Positions 53,543-62,360 of a stretch of DNA of 64,000 nucleotides are shown one piece after another (the stretch's first letter is position 1; each line of letters starts with the position of its first letter). The stretch covers positions 1,426,001 through 1,490,000 of the forward strand of contig NZ_CP072600.1 in assembly GCF_019891175.1 (NCBI RefSeq), read 5' to 3'. The position numbers were made by a program, and so were the translations under genes. The DNA comes from Leptothermofonsia sichuanensis E412 (GTDB lineage: Bacteria > Cyanobacteriota > Cyanobacteriia > Leptolyngbyales > Leptolyngbyaceae). A model generated the notes under the pieces. That model saw only the letters and a list, made by a program, of their open reading frames with translations, was not told where the DNA came from and ran no database searches.

Positions 53543-54352
53543 GTGTCAATCAAATTCAGTCTGATCGGTGGCGGGGTAATGGGAGAGGCTCTCTTATCCC
53601 GCCTTCTTGCGCGGGGAATTTATGCCCCTCAAGAGGTGCTGGTGAGCGAACCCCGGGCAGATCGGCGATCGCTGTTGGCGGAACGATACAATGTCCAGGT
53701 TACTGACGATAATCGGGAAACTACAGCAACCGATGTTTTGATGCTGGCAATTAAGCCACAGGTATTTGAACAGGTTGTTGCTGAACTGGCCGTATCTTCC
53801 CAGCCTGTTGAAGCTCAAAGGTTGATTATTTCTATTCTGGCAGGCACTCCATTAAGCAAGCTTGAACCTGCTTTTGCAGGGTTGCCTGTCATCAGGGCAA
53901 TGCCAAATACTCCAGCGACCGTGGGAGCGGGGATGACTGCCATTGCTCCAGGTTCCCATGTTCAACCGCAGCATCTGGAACTGGCGCGGCGGATCTTTCA
54001 GGCTGTGGGGGAAGTAGTAGAAGTCCCCGAATCACTAATGGATGCAGTCACCGGGCTGTCGGGTTCGGGGCCTGGGTTTGTGGCTGTCATGGTCGAAGCT
54101 TTGACCGATGGGGGAGTGGCTGCCGGGTTGCCCAGGGCGATCGCGGCAAAGCTGGCACTACAAACCGTCAAAGGGACCGCCCAACTTTTACAAGAAACGG
54201 GACTCCATCCCGGTGAGTTGAAAGACCAGGTCACCAGTCCAGGTGGCACCACAATTGCAGGGATTGCCCACCTGGAACGAGCTGGTTTTCGCTCTGCGTT
54301 GATTGAGGCGGTGCGGGCAGCCTATGGGCGATCGCAAGAGTTGGGACGCTAA
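53543..54352 (+). CDS. proC: Pyrroline-5-carboxylate reductase
   Basis: 269 aa from the GTG at 53543, which has a strong GAGGAGG six bases upstream; earlier in-frame starts lie in non-conserved sequence. Last step of proline synthesis, reducing 1-pyrroline-5-carboxylate with NAD(P)H. IKFSLIGGGVMGEALLSRLL is the dinucleotide site, then VIRAMPNTPATVGAGMTAI, AVTGLSGSGPGFVAVMVEAL and ELKDQVTSPGGTTIAGIAHLE, the family signature. Separated from sepF by 190 bases of repeat-like sequence. Confidence 0.95.
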   Translation: MSIKFSLIGGGVMGEALLSRLLARGIYAPQEVLVSEPRADRRSLLAERYNVQVTDDNRETTATDVLMLAIKPQVFEQVVAELAVSSQPVEAQRLIISILAGTPLSKLEPAFAGLPVIRAMPNTPATVGAGMTAIAPGSHVQPQHLELARRIFQAVGEVVEVPESLMDAVTGLSGSGPGFVAVMVEALTDGGVAAGLPRAIAAKLALQTVKGTAQLLQETGLHPGELKDQVTSPGGTTIAGIAHLERAGFRSALIEAVRAAYGRSQELGR

Positions 54353-54481
54353 GGGTTGGCTAACTGAGATCTCGCACCATTCTCAGTAAAGGTTGAGACA
54401 CCGGGTTTCTGATGCGGATTGATGGACATCAAAAGGTTGCCAGGTGTAAGGTTATCTGCAACCGCTGTGCCGTTAGATTAG

Positions 54482-56584
54482 TTAGAACGTGGCGCTTAAC
54501 CCCAGACGGAAGGTTAAACCAGGTTGATAAATTCGGTTCACTTTTTCGTAGGCGCGGTTGCCTAAATTTTCCAGGTAAACCAGCAAGCCAACATTGGGGA
54601 GCAGGGGAACACGAGCACCTAAATCAAAACTCAGCCAGGCGGGGGAAAACTCTCTGTTGCTGACTCCAGGTTCGGCAAACAGGGCACGACGGGCACCACT
54701 GAAGTAGTTGGCGTACAGGTTTAACTGCCAGTCTGCGTGATTGTAACCGATACCAAACTGACCGACGGAGTAGGGAATGGTGCTCAGTTGTAAACCGCTT
54801 CCAGGACCTGTGGCAATGCGGGCATCCGTATAGGTGTAGTTGATGAAGGTGGAGAACTGGGGGGTGATATTCCAGCGGAGGGCGGCTTCAAAGCCATTGG
54901 TTTTCACCAGACCTACGTTTTCCCAGCGTCCGGCAATGATACCCAGTCGGTCTTCCAGGCGATTGCCGAAGTAGGTGAGTTGGGTAGAGAGGGCAGGAGC
55001 CAGTCGAATATCAACCCCTGCATTCCAGGTGGAGCCTCTTTCCGGTTCCAGATTGGGATTGGGGAACCAGTTGTGAACGGTGTCGTAGACATACAACTGA
55101 TCCAGTCCAGGATTGCGTCGCACCGATGCCCAACTTCCCCGCAAAGCAACATTGGGGGATACATCCCAGCGCAAACCTGTACTGGGATGGAGGGAATTGC
55201 CGTATTCGGTATTGAAGTTTTGCCGCAATCCAAATTCTGCCTGTAATTCGGGGGTAATGCGCCAGGTGTTGAGCAGAAACAGGGCGGCGTTGAAGCGATC
55301 GCGCTCCTCCCGCTCATTAAACCGAATAAACTGGGGCACGTTACTGAAGGTATTCCCTTTCAAGAAATCACTTTGCAGATCAACCCCATAGCGGAGATTG
55401 AGGGTGGGAGCCACCTGCCAGTTATGTTCAACTCTACCCGTCAACCCACGGGAGTCGAGTTGTCCTTCCCGGAAGAAGATGCCGCGAGTGGGACCAAAGG
55501 TATCGAAGTAATCCCGATTAAAGGCAAGAAATGCAAGGATACGGGAATCATCCCCTGCTCCCAGCATCCCTTTCCAGGTCAAGCCAATATTGTAGGCGTC
55601 GTGGTTGAGGCGATCGCGCTGGAGGGGGAACCCAAAGTAGAGTAAACCTTTGCGGCTGGTAATTTTATAGGTATCCAGGCTGAGTGTATTGCGTGGGTCT
55701 ACCCGGTAAGCAAATCTGCTGTAATAGTTGTCGAACTTGACATCCCCGTTAAATAACCGACCGTCGGGTCCCCGGTTGGCGGCTCCTGCTGGCACACGAT
55801 AATCGTTGTCTGCTTGAAAACGTTCATAGCCCAGGGCGTAGCTGAAAGCATCCAGAGAACCGGCAATACCAGCCCGGTAGTTCTGCTGTCCGTAGGAGCC
55901 AAATTGCACTAAAGCATTGACTTTCAGCGGACCTTCGTAATCTTTAGTGATGATGTCTACGACACCACCAAAGGCATTGGAGCCGTAGAGGGTGGAAGCG
56001 GTGCCACTGGAGAGTTCAATGCGATCGATCGCTCCTGACAATAAATTGTTGAGATCGGTTGCTCCGTGATAGGTACTGATATTGCTGCCAATCGGTCTGC
56101 CATTCAGCAGGAACACATTCTGGTTCAGGGTTGTACCCCGGTAGTACAGTCCCGTATGAATATCCGCACCAAAGCCAGTGTCATTCACCACAAAACCAGG
56201 TAAACCCCGCAGCACTTCGGTCACACTGCGGGAACCCTGTTGCTGAATTTCGTCACTCGTAATGATGTAAGTGGGGGCGGAACTCGCAGGTGTTCTCTGT
56301 CCTTCAACGACGATCTCTTCTTCATCCTCATCATCCAGAGGATCTTCAGTCAGCGGAGATGAATTCTGAATAGGATTTTCTGCCCCAGAGGGGGTTATTT
56401 GCCCCAACAACAAATCAGCCTGGCTTTTGTAGTGCTTAAATTCCGCCAGCCGCATGATAGATTGGGACGCTTTTGAAGTCGCCCGATCTGGGTAGGCGTT
56501 AGCCCTGCTAAAGCAAATGATTAACTCTGTGATCTCTCCCCAACCCAGCAGCAGTAACGCGATCGCACACCATTTTGATTTCAT
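54482..56584 (-). CDS. TonB-dependent outer-membrane receptor
   Basis: 700 aa from the ATG at 56584 (a GTG at 56605 is weaker). A signal-like hydrophobic stretch (about 3-28) is followed by an acidic linker (DEDEEEIVVEGQ, with a possible TonB box), the plug domain (about 100-210: DEIQQQGSRSVTEVLRGLPGFVVND, NVFLLNGRPIG, DRIELSSGTASTLYGSNAFGGVVDIITK), and a 22-strand-type barrel ending in Phe. The plug pattern is of the siderophore/cobalamin receptor type; the substrate cannot be told. No TonB or transport genes are adjacent. Confidence 0.92.
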   Translation of the reverse strand: MKSKWCAIALLLLGWGEITELIICFSRANAYPDRATSKASQSIMRLAEFKHYKSQADLLLGQITPSGAENPIQNSSPLTEDPLDDEDEEEIVVEGQRTPASSAPTYIITSDEIQQQGSRSVTEVLRGLPGFVVNDTGFGADIHTGLYYRGTTLNQNVFLLNGRPIGSNISTYHGATDLNNLLSGAIDRIELSSGTASTLYGSNAFGGVVDIITKDYEGPLKVNALVQFGSYGQQNYRAGIAGSLDAFSYALGYERFQADNDYRVPAGAANRGPDGRLFNGDVKFDNYYSRFAYRVDPRNTLSLDTYKITSRKGLLYFGFPLQRDRLNHDAYNIGLTWKGMLGAGDDSRILAFLAFNRDYFDTFGPTRGIFFREGQLDSRGLTGRVEHNWQVAPTLNLRYGVDLQSDFLKGNTFSNVPQFIRFNEREERDRFNAALFLLNTWRITPELQAEFGLRQNFNTEYGNSLHPSTGLRWDVSPNVALRGSWASVRRNPGLDQLYVYDTVHNWFPNPNLEPERGSTWNAGVDIRLAPALSTQLTYFGNRLEDRLGIIAGRWENVGLVKTNGFEAALRWNITPQFSTFINYTYTDARIATGPGSGLQLSTIPYSVGQFGIGYNHADWQLNLYANYFSGARRALFAEPGVSNREFSPAWLSFDLGARVPLLPNVGLLVYLENLGNRAYEKVNRIYQPGLTFRLGLSATF

Positions 56585-56605
56585 GTTTACTCGCCCAATC
56601 CTCAC

Positions 56606-56922
56606 ACCAAAACAGCCCTAACCCCCCTGATGCAGACAGCATGAGAGGTCAGAGGCACTTGTAAAACTATCCTCATTCTGGAGGGGAGCCTGTTTTGTGT
56701 CAAAAGACAGGCTGTCAAAGTTATAGAAGGGATGGGGGTGGAAGTTGCTAGTGTTCCGTCAGGAAAATTTTGACGGGTCGCAGACCCTCAAAATTTAACT
56801 TCAATCAGCCTTTCAGTATTCAGTTACCTGTCAAATTTAATTTGACAAACCACTAGTTGTTAGCTGTTGGTTGTTAGAACGGAGTCAGTAGTCAGTGGTC
56901 AATGGTCAGTAACGCCATGTGC
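56606..56922. other. Intergenic with one CTAG-bounded element
   Basis: Contains element D copy 3 (56748-56856, inverted) and a short GTTGTTAG repeat at 56854-56880. Otherwise nothing seen. Confidence 0.6.
56748..56856 (-). repeat. CTAG-bounded element D, copy 3 (inverted)
   Basis: 109 bp, CTAG at both ends, the reverse complement of 50434-50542 with a few changes. Confidence 0.9.
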
Positions 56923-57705
56923 TCAGGAATCCTGAGCAGCTATCTGTTCTACCTCGTCGGCTGACAGACCCAGAGCGACAGCAATCTGTTCAGGACTCAT
57001 GCCCGTTGCCAGGAGTTGAGCAATCGCAGCCCGTTGCACTTGCTCCGCCCGGTCTGCCCGTTGCCGTTCCTGGTTTGCCCGTTGCCGTTCCTGCTCTGCT
57101 TTCTCATCTCCTGTTAACAGCACTGCCCCATTGCGATCGCACCAGCGCAGCCAGGTATCTTGCCGTCCCTCAAATTCTCCCTGCCAGAGGGTCAATCCCA
57201 ATCCCACCTGTTCCAACCATTCCTCCTGTAATTCCACATAACGTCGTCCCCGCAGTTCATAAATTCTCAGGGAGCGATCGCCCAGTTGCTGATTTGGGTC
57301 ATAGACTACGTAGTAACTCACCCGCATGTGCTCATAGATCTGGTGTTTTTCCCCCAATTCATCTCCAACCTGATTGGAGACAATTTCAACCACGATTTCG
57401 GGCGGCTTACCAAAGTTCCAGACCAGGTAACAGCAGTGCTGTTTTTCCCACCAATTATCAGGAACCTGCACATCAAAGCTAACAAACACATCGGGCACAA
57501 TTGCAGGTTGACCAACGGTGTGGTAAATACCCACGTTTGCCGCACACAAAAAGATCTGCCCCTGCAGGGAACTATACAGGGAACTCACCAGAAGGCGCTG
57601 TTCCTTTTCAGAAGCAAAGTTATCCACGGGGGTATCGTCCTCGGTAACCAGTTGACTGGCATCGGGGATGGCGTGTTCGTCAGAGATAAGCAGTGGGTTG
57701 ACCAT
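56923..57705 (-). CDS. Uma2 family protein with C-terminal coiled-coil and helical tail
   Basis: 260 aa. The Uma2 fold occupies about 20-190 (FASEKEQRLLVSSLYSSLQ, PAIVPDVFVSFDVQVPDN with the candidate Asp, KPPEIVVEIVSNQVGDELGEKHQIYEHM with Glu and Lys, VSYYVVYDPNQQ). A coiled coil (DEKAEQERQRANQERQRADRAEQ) follows, then a small helical end (LLATGMSPEQIAVALGLSADEVEQI) of the type seen in many cyanobacterial Uma2 proteins. Third Uma2 gene of the window, of yet another subtype. Confidence 0.9.
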   Translation of the reverse strand: MVNPLLISDEHAIPDASQLVTEDDTPVDNFASEKEQRLLVSSLYSSLQGQIFLCAANVGIYHTVGQPAIVPDVFVSFDVQVPDNWWEKQHCCYLVWNFGKPPEIVVEIVSNQVGDELGEKHQIYEHMRVSYYVVYDPNQQLGDRSLRIYELRGRRYVELQEEWLEQVGLGLTLWQGEFEGRQDTWLRWCDRNGAVLLTGDEKAEQERQRANQERQRADRAEQVQRAAIAQLLATGMSPEQIAVALGLSADEVEQIAAQDS

Positions 57706-57921
57706 TAGCGTATCTATCTCAGCCAGGATTCTTTTAGTTTAGCGGCATAACATAGCTGAAATGGATAGGAAGCGGTTGCCAATTCGAGTCATCCCGCTTT
57801 TAGCGTATGAAATTCCTGAATTAGTAGTAGCCTTTTGGTTGGTACTACTCTTCTTCCTATAATCCGAGGTACCGTTTAGTTGACTTTTGAGATATTAATT
57901 TCTGGCTAGAAATACTTTTGA

Positions 57922-58170
57922 ATGCTGATTCCCAACGCTGAGCAAGCAGTTGTTGATATTCGTAAACTGCGCGACTATATATACAATTTGTGGCGTGGGC
58001 AAGTTGGTACGGTGGTTGAGACGTTGGCGAATGGCACAGCATTTGAAGTTGAATTCAGTGATCGCGATGGGCGCACTTACGAATCTGTAGGGTTACGTCC
58101 AGAGCAAATTATGGTGTTGTGTTTTGAACCAGTGCCTCCTGAAATGAAGGCTAAAGCAGTCGCGGTGTAA
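57922..58170 (+). CDS. DUF4926 domain protein
   Basis: 82 aa, about residues 22-65 (LWRGQVGTVVETLANGTAFEVEFSDRDGRTYESVGLRPEQIMVL) forming a small beta-barrel (SH3-like). DUF4926 often occurs next to a DUF6883 gene as a putative pair, but no such partner is adjacent. The start (ATG at 57922) has no clear ribosome site. Function unknown. Confidence 0.85.
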   Translation: MLIPNAEQAVVDIRKLRDYIYNLWRGQVGTVVETLANGTAFEVEFSDRDGRTYESVGLRPEQIMVLCFEPVPPEMKAKAVAV

Positions 58171-58189
58171 GCGGTGTAACTTTCAACTT

Positions 58190-58810
58190 TCAACTCTTAA
58201 CTTCATCATTCCTCCTTCCCTGCTGTTTCTGATAGCGAGCAATTTGCTTATCCCAGTCTCCTTTCCAGCCCTGATCTCTGGCGATCTGGCAGAGGCGAAT
58301 GGCTTCAGAGTAATTTTTTTGCTGTGCCCGGATCATTGCTAATTGCTGATAGCCTGAATGTTTCGGGATGGCGCTGGTGGAGTAGAGTAGTTTCATTTTC
58401 TGGATAGCGACGGGGGCAATCGCAATCTGCTGTTCACAGGCATGGATGGCAATCTGGAGTGCTCCTGGATCCGTTTCCCAGTCTGCATAGTACACCCGCC
58501 GTTTCACTTCCCAAAAGGAATGGAGGGTGAGCACATCGGGTTCAGTGGTGGATTCCTGCTCGGCTTTTGCCAGTATGCGTCGTGCCAGGGGGCGATCGCC
58601 TGGTTGAGTAAACCAGGTAGCCAGACAGGTGAGCAGAAACGTTGCTGTCAATCCAGTAAATTCAACGGTTCCCTGAGTTAGGGGACGGGGATTGGATGCA
58701 CCGACTCCAATGGGTTGGTAAACGGATTCAATATACTCCCGCTCATCGGCAGTAAATTCTGACAGCCACCAATCCGCCAACCCTACAGCCCCAATTTCAC
58801 CACGAATCAC
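58190..58810 (-). CDS. Hypothetical helical-repeat (TPR-like) protein
   Basis: 206 aa. Starts with MIRGEIGAVGLADWWLSEFTADEREYIESVYQPIG, a pattern also seen in cyanobacterial and phage proteins of unknown function. The C-terminal 60 residues (YQQLAMIRAQQKNYSEAIRLCQIARDQGW) look like a TPR. A short hydrophobic stretch (FTGLTATFLLTCLATWF) might be a buried helix. No function assigned. Convergent with the DUF4926 gene. Confidence 0.7.
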   Translation of the reverse strand: MIRGEIGAVGLADWWLSEFTADEREYIESVYQPIGVGASNPRPLTQGTVEFTGLTATFLLTCLATWFTQPGDRPLARRILAKAEQESTTEPDVLTLHSFWEVKRRVYYADWETDPGALQIAIHACEQQIAIAPVAIQKMKLLYSTSAIPKHSGYQQLAMIRAQQKNYSEAIRLCQIARDQGWKGDWDKQIARYQKQQGRRNDEVKS

Positions 58811-59127
58811 GTCTTATTCTCCCTTTCCAAAGTTTCCATTTCTTTCGGTACCCGGCATCCATCTTCATTGGTTTGTCATATAGCAGTCCTAAATCAGTTG
58901 TGAGAGTGAAAGGCTTTGTGAAAAAAGATTTCCCAGGAATTCTTTCTCACAATCCAGAAGGATCGCTATAGCGTCGGTTTTCTGGTGGTAAATGGCTTCA
59001 ATCATGGCTTTATGTCAGGTTTACAGAGCAAAGCAGATTAGAATTAGGAGAGAGATTGTAATACCGATTTAAATTGGATATAGGGCAAATAGAGTAGACT
59101 GAGAGGGTAGTTTAGATTCCCTCTGCA

Positions 59128-59625
59128 ATGGCTGGAGTCACCTCGGTTAAAGTCAAAGAAAGTCTCGATGAGCTAGTCCAACAATTGCAACAAGTGGAAA
59201 CACCAAAGGACAAGGAACGCCTGCAAGTGCTGTACTGGCTCAAACAGGAAAAGCCACCCAGCATTGGTGCGATTGCCAAGGCGATCGGGAAACATCGCAA
59301 TACAGTAGGGAGATGGTTATTGCAGTATCGGGAAGGTGGGGTGAGTGCCATGCTGGAACGTAAAGTGTCGTCTGGCGGTGTCCGCAAGATTCCACAATGG
59401 GCGGAAGAGGCACTGGCTAAGCGATTAAAGAACTCGGAACATGGATTTGCCAGTTATGGAACTGTGCAACAGTGGTTAGCGGAGGAGTTGGGTGTCGAAG
59501 CGGAGTATCATGCGGTATACCAAATGACGCGCTATCGCCTCCAAGCGAAGCTGAAAGTGGCTCGTCCGCAAAATATCAAGCAGGATTGTGAACGGCGCGA
59601 ATCATTTAAAAAACCTTGCAGATGA
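59128..59625 (+). CDS. IS630-family transposase, N-terminal ORF A
   Basis: 165 aa with a helix-turn-helix: PPSIGAIAKAIGKHRNTVGRWLLQYREGG (about 49-77), then a second DNA-binding region (ALAKRLKNSEHGFASYGTVQQWLAEELGVEAEYHAVYQMTRYRLQAKLKV). It ends RRESFKKPCR, after slipping past a TTTAAAAAAC run. The DDE half is in the +1 frame (equivalently -2). A fused transposase needs a frame change at the A6 run, by ribosomal or transcriptional slippage. Confidence 0.87.
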   Translation: MAGVTSVKVKESLDELVQQLQQVETPKDKERLQVLYWLKQEKPPSIGAIAKAIGKHRNTVGRWLLQYREGGVSAMLERKVSSGGVRKIPQWAEEALAKRLKNSEHGFASYGTVQQWLAEELGVEAEYHAVYQMTRYRLQAKLKVARPQNIKQDCERRESFKKPCR

Positions 59626-60202
59626 CCTGGAGTTGTTGAGCCAGTATGCTCGGCAAGTCATCCAGGAGGAGCGTCCTATCCGTTATTTTGCTCAGGATGA
59701 AAGTCGCTTTGGACTCAAAACCCTGATTGGGCGCTTGATTACTGCTTGTGGTATCAAACCGATTGGGCAATGGCTATGGTTGTTCAAAGCGTTTTGGCTC
59801 TATGGGGCCGTCGAACCAGCAACCGGAGAGTCGTTTTTCTTGCAATTCTCCCATGTGGATACTGCTTGCTATCAAGCGTTCCTCGAGGAGTTCTCCAAAG
59901 CCTACCCCGATAGTCTCAACATTCTACAAGTGGATAACGGGCGTTTTCACAGCAGTAAAGATTTAGTGGTGCCAGAGAATGTGATTTTATTGTTTCAACC
60001 TGCTTACTGCCCAGAGTTAAATCCGATTGAAAGGTTGTGGGAATACCTCAAGGCAGATTTGAAGTGGGCTTCGTTCAAAACGCTAGAGCAACTCCAAGCG
60101 AAGGTCGATCAACTCCTGGCTCAATTGACTCCAGAAGTTATTGCTTCGATCACAGGATATTCCTTCATCCTGAATGCCCTATCTGCCCTGAACCCCATTT
60201 AA
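59588..60202 (+). CDS. IS630-family transposase, DDE ORF B
   Basis: 204 aa catalytic half. The DDE residues are visible: AQDESRFGLKT (first Asp), NILQVDNGRFHSS (second Asp) and LNPIERLWEYLKADL (Glu). It overlaps ORF A by 38 bases. The frame is open through HLKNLADDLELLSQYARQ. It could be translated only as a fusion with ORF A, or from its own start. Confidence 0.88.
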   Translation: MNGANHLKNLADDLELLSQYARQVIQEERPIRYFAQDESRFGLKTLIGRLITACGIKPIGQWLWLFKAFWLYGAVEPATGESFFLQFSHVDTACYQAFLEEFSKAYPDSLNILQVDNGRFHSSKDLVVPENVILLFQPAYCPELNPIERLWEYLKADLKWASFKTLEQLQAKVDQLLAQLTPEVIASITGYSFILNALSALNPI

Positions 60203-60225
60203 ATTGGTATCACACCTACAACGTG

Positions 60226-60303
60226 GCGTTGCTGAATCTGGGTATGAATTAGAGCGTGTATGAATTGAAACTTCGTCCAATTCATACTGCTATTCAGCAG
60301 CGC
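60226..60303. repeat. Dispersed repeat A, copy 3
   Basis: 78 bp next to the IS630 element, nearly identical to 35376-35454. Confidence 0.9.
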
Positions 60304-60343
60304 CTGCAACGTTGATAGACGACCACCAGAGCGATCACCTGAC

Positions 60344-61174
60344 TCACTCCGCCGGTACCCGTGCAACAAACGCCCGGATTCTTTCCGCAATGGAATCGGG
60401 ATGGGTTTCCAAGATAGCCTCACCAGCCTCGGAGAGCGGTTCAAGATCTGCCTTCAGTGCCCGTCGGGCATAGACCTGATTCAAATCAGCGGCGATTGAA
60501 TGGTCCCGTTCCCCCTGCAAAATCAGGACAGGGACTTTGAGCAGATGCAGCCGCTCATCCAGATATTCTGCCTTGACTTCCGAACGGCGGCGGTAAAACA
60601 GTAACTTGCAGGCAGGCAGAGACTTGAGCAACTGCTGTCGCCGCTGGCGCAACTGACCGATCCAGCGGATTTTGCAGAACTGACTGAACGGGAGGAGCAA
60701 TCGCAGCCCCCAGTCTAACCAGGGAGCCAGAAGCAGCCGTGTTTCTGCCCAGCGATCGCGCTTTTCTCGCGGCTGCACTCCTTCCGGTTCCAGCAGAACA
60801 ACACCCGCCACCTGATGGGGATACTTCAAGGCAAAACTGGCAGCAACCCACCCCCCCAGGGAATGCCCCACCAGATAGACGGCTGGCAGTTTCAATGCCC
60901 GCAACCACTCCGCCAGGCAGTCCACTTCCAGGTCAATGGAGTAATGGATATTGGGATTTTCCGACTCTCCAAATCCCAGCAGGTCTGGTGCCAGGCAATG
61001 ATAGTCTGAACTCAACGACTCAATCACAGGCATCCACTGGCTGCTGTCCTGCCAGGAACCATGCAAAAATACCAGAGGGGCACCCTGACCCACTTCACGC
61101 CAGAAGATCAACCCTTGAGATAGCCTGATACGGGAATTTCGGACTGGTAGAGCCATCCTGATTAAGCTATCCAT
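60344..61174 (-). CDS. Alpha/beta hydrolase
   Basis: 276 aa. FLHGSWQDSSQWMPV gives the oxyanion turn, VYLVGHSLGGWVAASFALKYP the nucleophile elbow (Ser), LILQGERDHSIAAD the Asp region, and a His appears in the last part (ILETHPDSIAERI). Length is normal for epoxide-hydrolase/esterase-like members. Substrate unknown. Start: ATG at 61174. Confidence 0.87.
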   Translation of the reverse strand: MDSLIRMALPVRNSRIRLSQGLIFWREVGQGAPLVFLHGSWQDSSQWMPVIESLSSDYHCLAPDLLGFGESENPNIHYSIDLEVDCLAEWLRALKLPAVYLVGHSLGGWVAASFALKYPHQVAGVVLLEPEGVQPREKRDRWAETRLLLAPWLDWGLRLLLPFSQFCKIRWIGQLRQRRQQLLKSLPACKLLFYRRRSEVKAEYLDERLHLLKVPVLILQGERDHSIAADLNQVYARRALKADLEPLSEAGEAILETHPDSIAERIRAFVARVPAE

Positions 61175-61240
61175 GCCTGTACCTTACTCGCATTAAACAT
61201 CCAGCAACGCCTTTACCTGCCAGCTCCAGTCTGGGTGGGC

Positions 61241-61696
61241 CTAAGCCAGCGTGGTCAATCCTTTGAAATAGTCCTGCAACTGGCGATCGTGATCGTGGGA
61301 AAGGGTGCCCATCGGGAGCGAACCGGGAGGAAATGCCTGAACATCGGTGACTTCCATTGGATCCTGAATCTGCATTTCACCGTGAGCCTCTACCTCGATT
61401 ACCACACAGATCGAATGAATCCGTGGATCTCGCTCTGGGGAAGAATAGACACCGACCAGACGGCGGATACTGGACAGTTGCAGTCCGGTTTCTTCCGCCA
61501 GCTCCCGCTCAACTGTTGTTGGGATATCTTCCCCCCAATTGACCATTCCGCCGGGCAGCCCCCATAATCCGTTGTCACGTCGTCGAATCAGAACAATCCG
61601 ACCATCCGGCAAAATCGGAATAATGCTGGTACCCATGACCGGATGACGGAACAGAATACCCAGGACTGTTTGTGTAAAGTGCCACCACCAGCGCAT
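61241..61696 (-). CDS. NUDIX hydrolase
   Basis: 151 aa. Nudix box GGMVNWGEDIPTTVERELAEET (about 49-70; the G-x5-E-x7-RELxEExGL pattern) binds Mg2+ and cleaves nucleoside-diphosphate-linked compounds. IRLLG-like IRRRDNGLWGLPGG precedes it. Substrate cannot be read. Divergent or co-directional neighbours show no pathway link. Confidence 0.92.
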   Translation of the reverse strand: MRWWWHFTQTVLGILFRHPVMGTSIIPILPDGRIVLIRRRDNGLWGLPGGMVNWGEDIPTTVERELAEETGLQLSSIRRLVGVYSSPERDPRIHSICVVIEVEAHGEMQIQDPMEVTDVQAFPPGSLPMGTLSHDHDRQLQDYFKGLTTLA

Positions 61697-61790
61697 AGGC
61701 TAAAGCTATTGAGTGGAAACTCCTGTCAACTGCCGCTGCAAGTGAACAGGCTTACCAGACCCTGAGAGGCGGGTGCAATTTTGCAGTGCC

Positions 61791-62249
61791 TCAGGCAAGA
61801 TCAGCCAGGATTGCTTCGGCGTGGTTGTCTGGTTTGACCTTGGTATAAATCTTCTCAATCGTACCATCAGAACCAATGACAAATGTGTTGCGGCTGATGC
61901 CCATGTATTCTTTCCCCATGAATTTTTTTAGCCCGTAGCTGTCATAGGTAGCCGCTACTTTGCCCCCTTCATCAATTAGTAACGGAAACGGTAAATCATA
62001 CTTGGTGGCAAATTTCTCGTGGGATCTGGCATCGTCCGTACTAACACCTAAAACCACGATGTCCTTTCCTTCAAACTCCGGGTAAAAATCACGGAAGTTG
62101 CAGGCTTCTTTGGTACAACCGGGGGTGTTGTCCCGGGGATAGAAGTAAAGCACAACCCGTTTACCTTTCAGGTCAGACAGGTTTACGATGTTGCCTTTAG
62201 CATCCGGCAGACTGAAATCAGGAGCGCGATCGCCAACTTTAAGAGCCAT
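61791..62249 (-). CDS. Peroxiredoxin Q/BCP
   Basis: 152 aa from the ATG at 62249; an upstream start at 62324 would add an unconserved leader. A thiol peroxidase that reduces H2O2 and alkyl hydroperoxides. MALKVGDRAPDFSLPDAKG is the usual N-terminus; TPGCTKEAC holds the peroxidatic C45 and the resolving C50, five residues apart, the mark of the PrxQ subgroup. VVLGVSTDDARSHEKFATKYDLPFPLL follows. Confidence 0.94.
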   Translation of the reverse strand: MALKVGDRAPDFSLPDAKGNIVNLSDLKGKRVVLYFYPRDNTPGCTKEACNFRDFYPEFEGKDIVVLGVSTDDARSHEKFATKYDLPFPLLIDEGGKVAATYDSYGLKKFMGKEYMGISRNTFVIGSDGTIEKIYTKVKPDNHAEAILADLA

Positions 62250-62360
62250 AAGTACAAGGATGAGGGATGAAGGATGGTTCAAATCCATCCAGGACTGAAC
62301 AGGAAATCTTGAAGAGACTCCCATCTGATAGGGTAAAGGTTTCTTAACATACTGTCCAGG

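Larger units (their letters stand above)
59062..60209 (+). mobile_element. IS630-family insertion sequence
   Basis: Inverted ends TACCGATTTAAATTGG (59062) and the complement of TACCAATTTAAATGG (ending 60209), with TA at both outer ends as expected for this family. Length about 1.15 kb. It carries two overlapping ORFs for a DDE transposase. All catalytic residues are present, so the element could be active. Confidence 0.88.

Noticed and set aside
62265-62290. T-arm-like GATGGTTCAAATCCATC
   Set aside because: It has no acceptor, D or anticodon arm around it, and the preceding bases belong to the peroxiredoxin leader; chance similarity.
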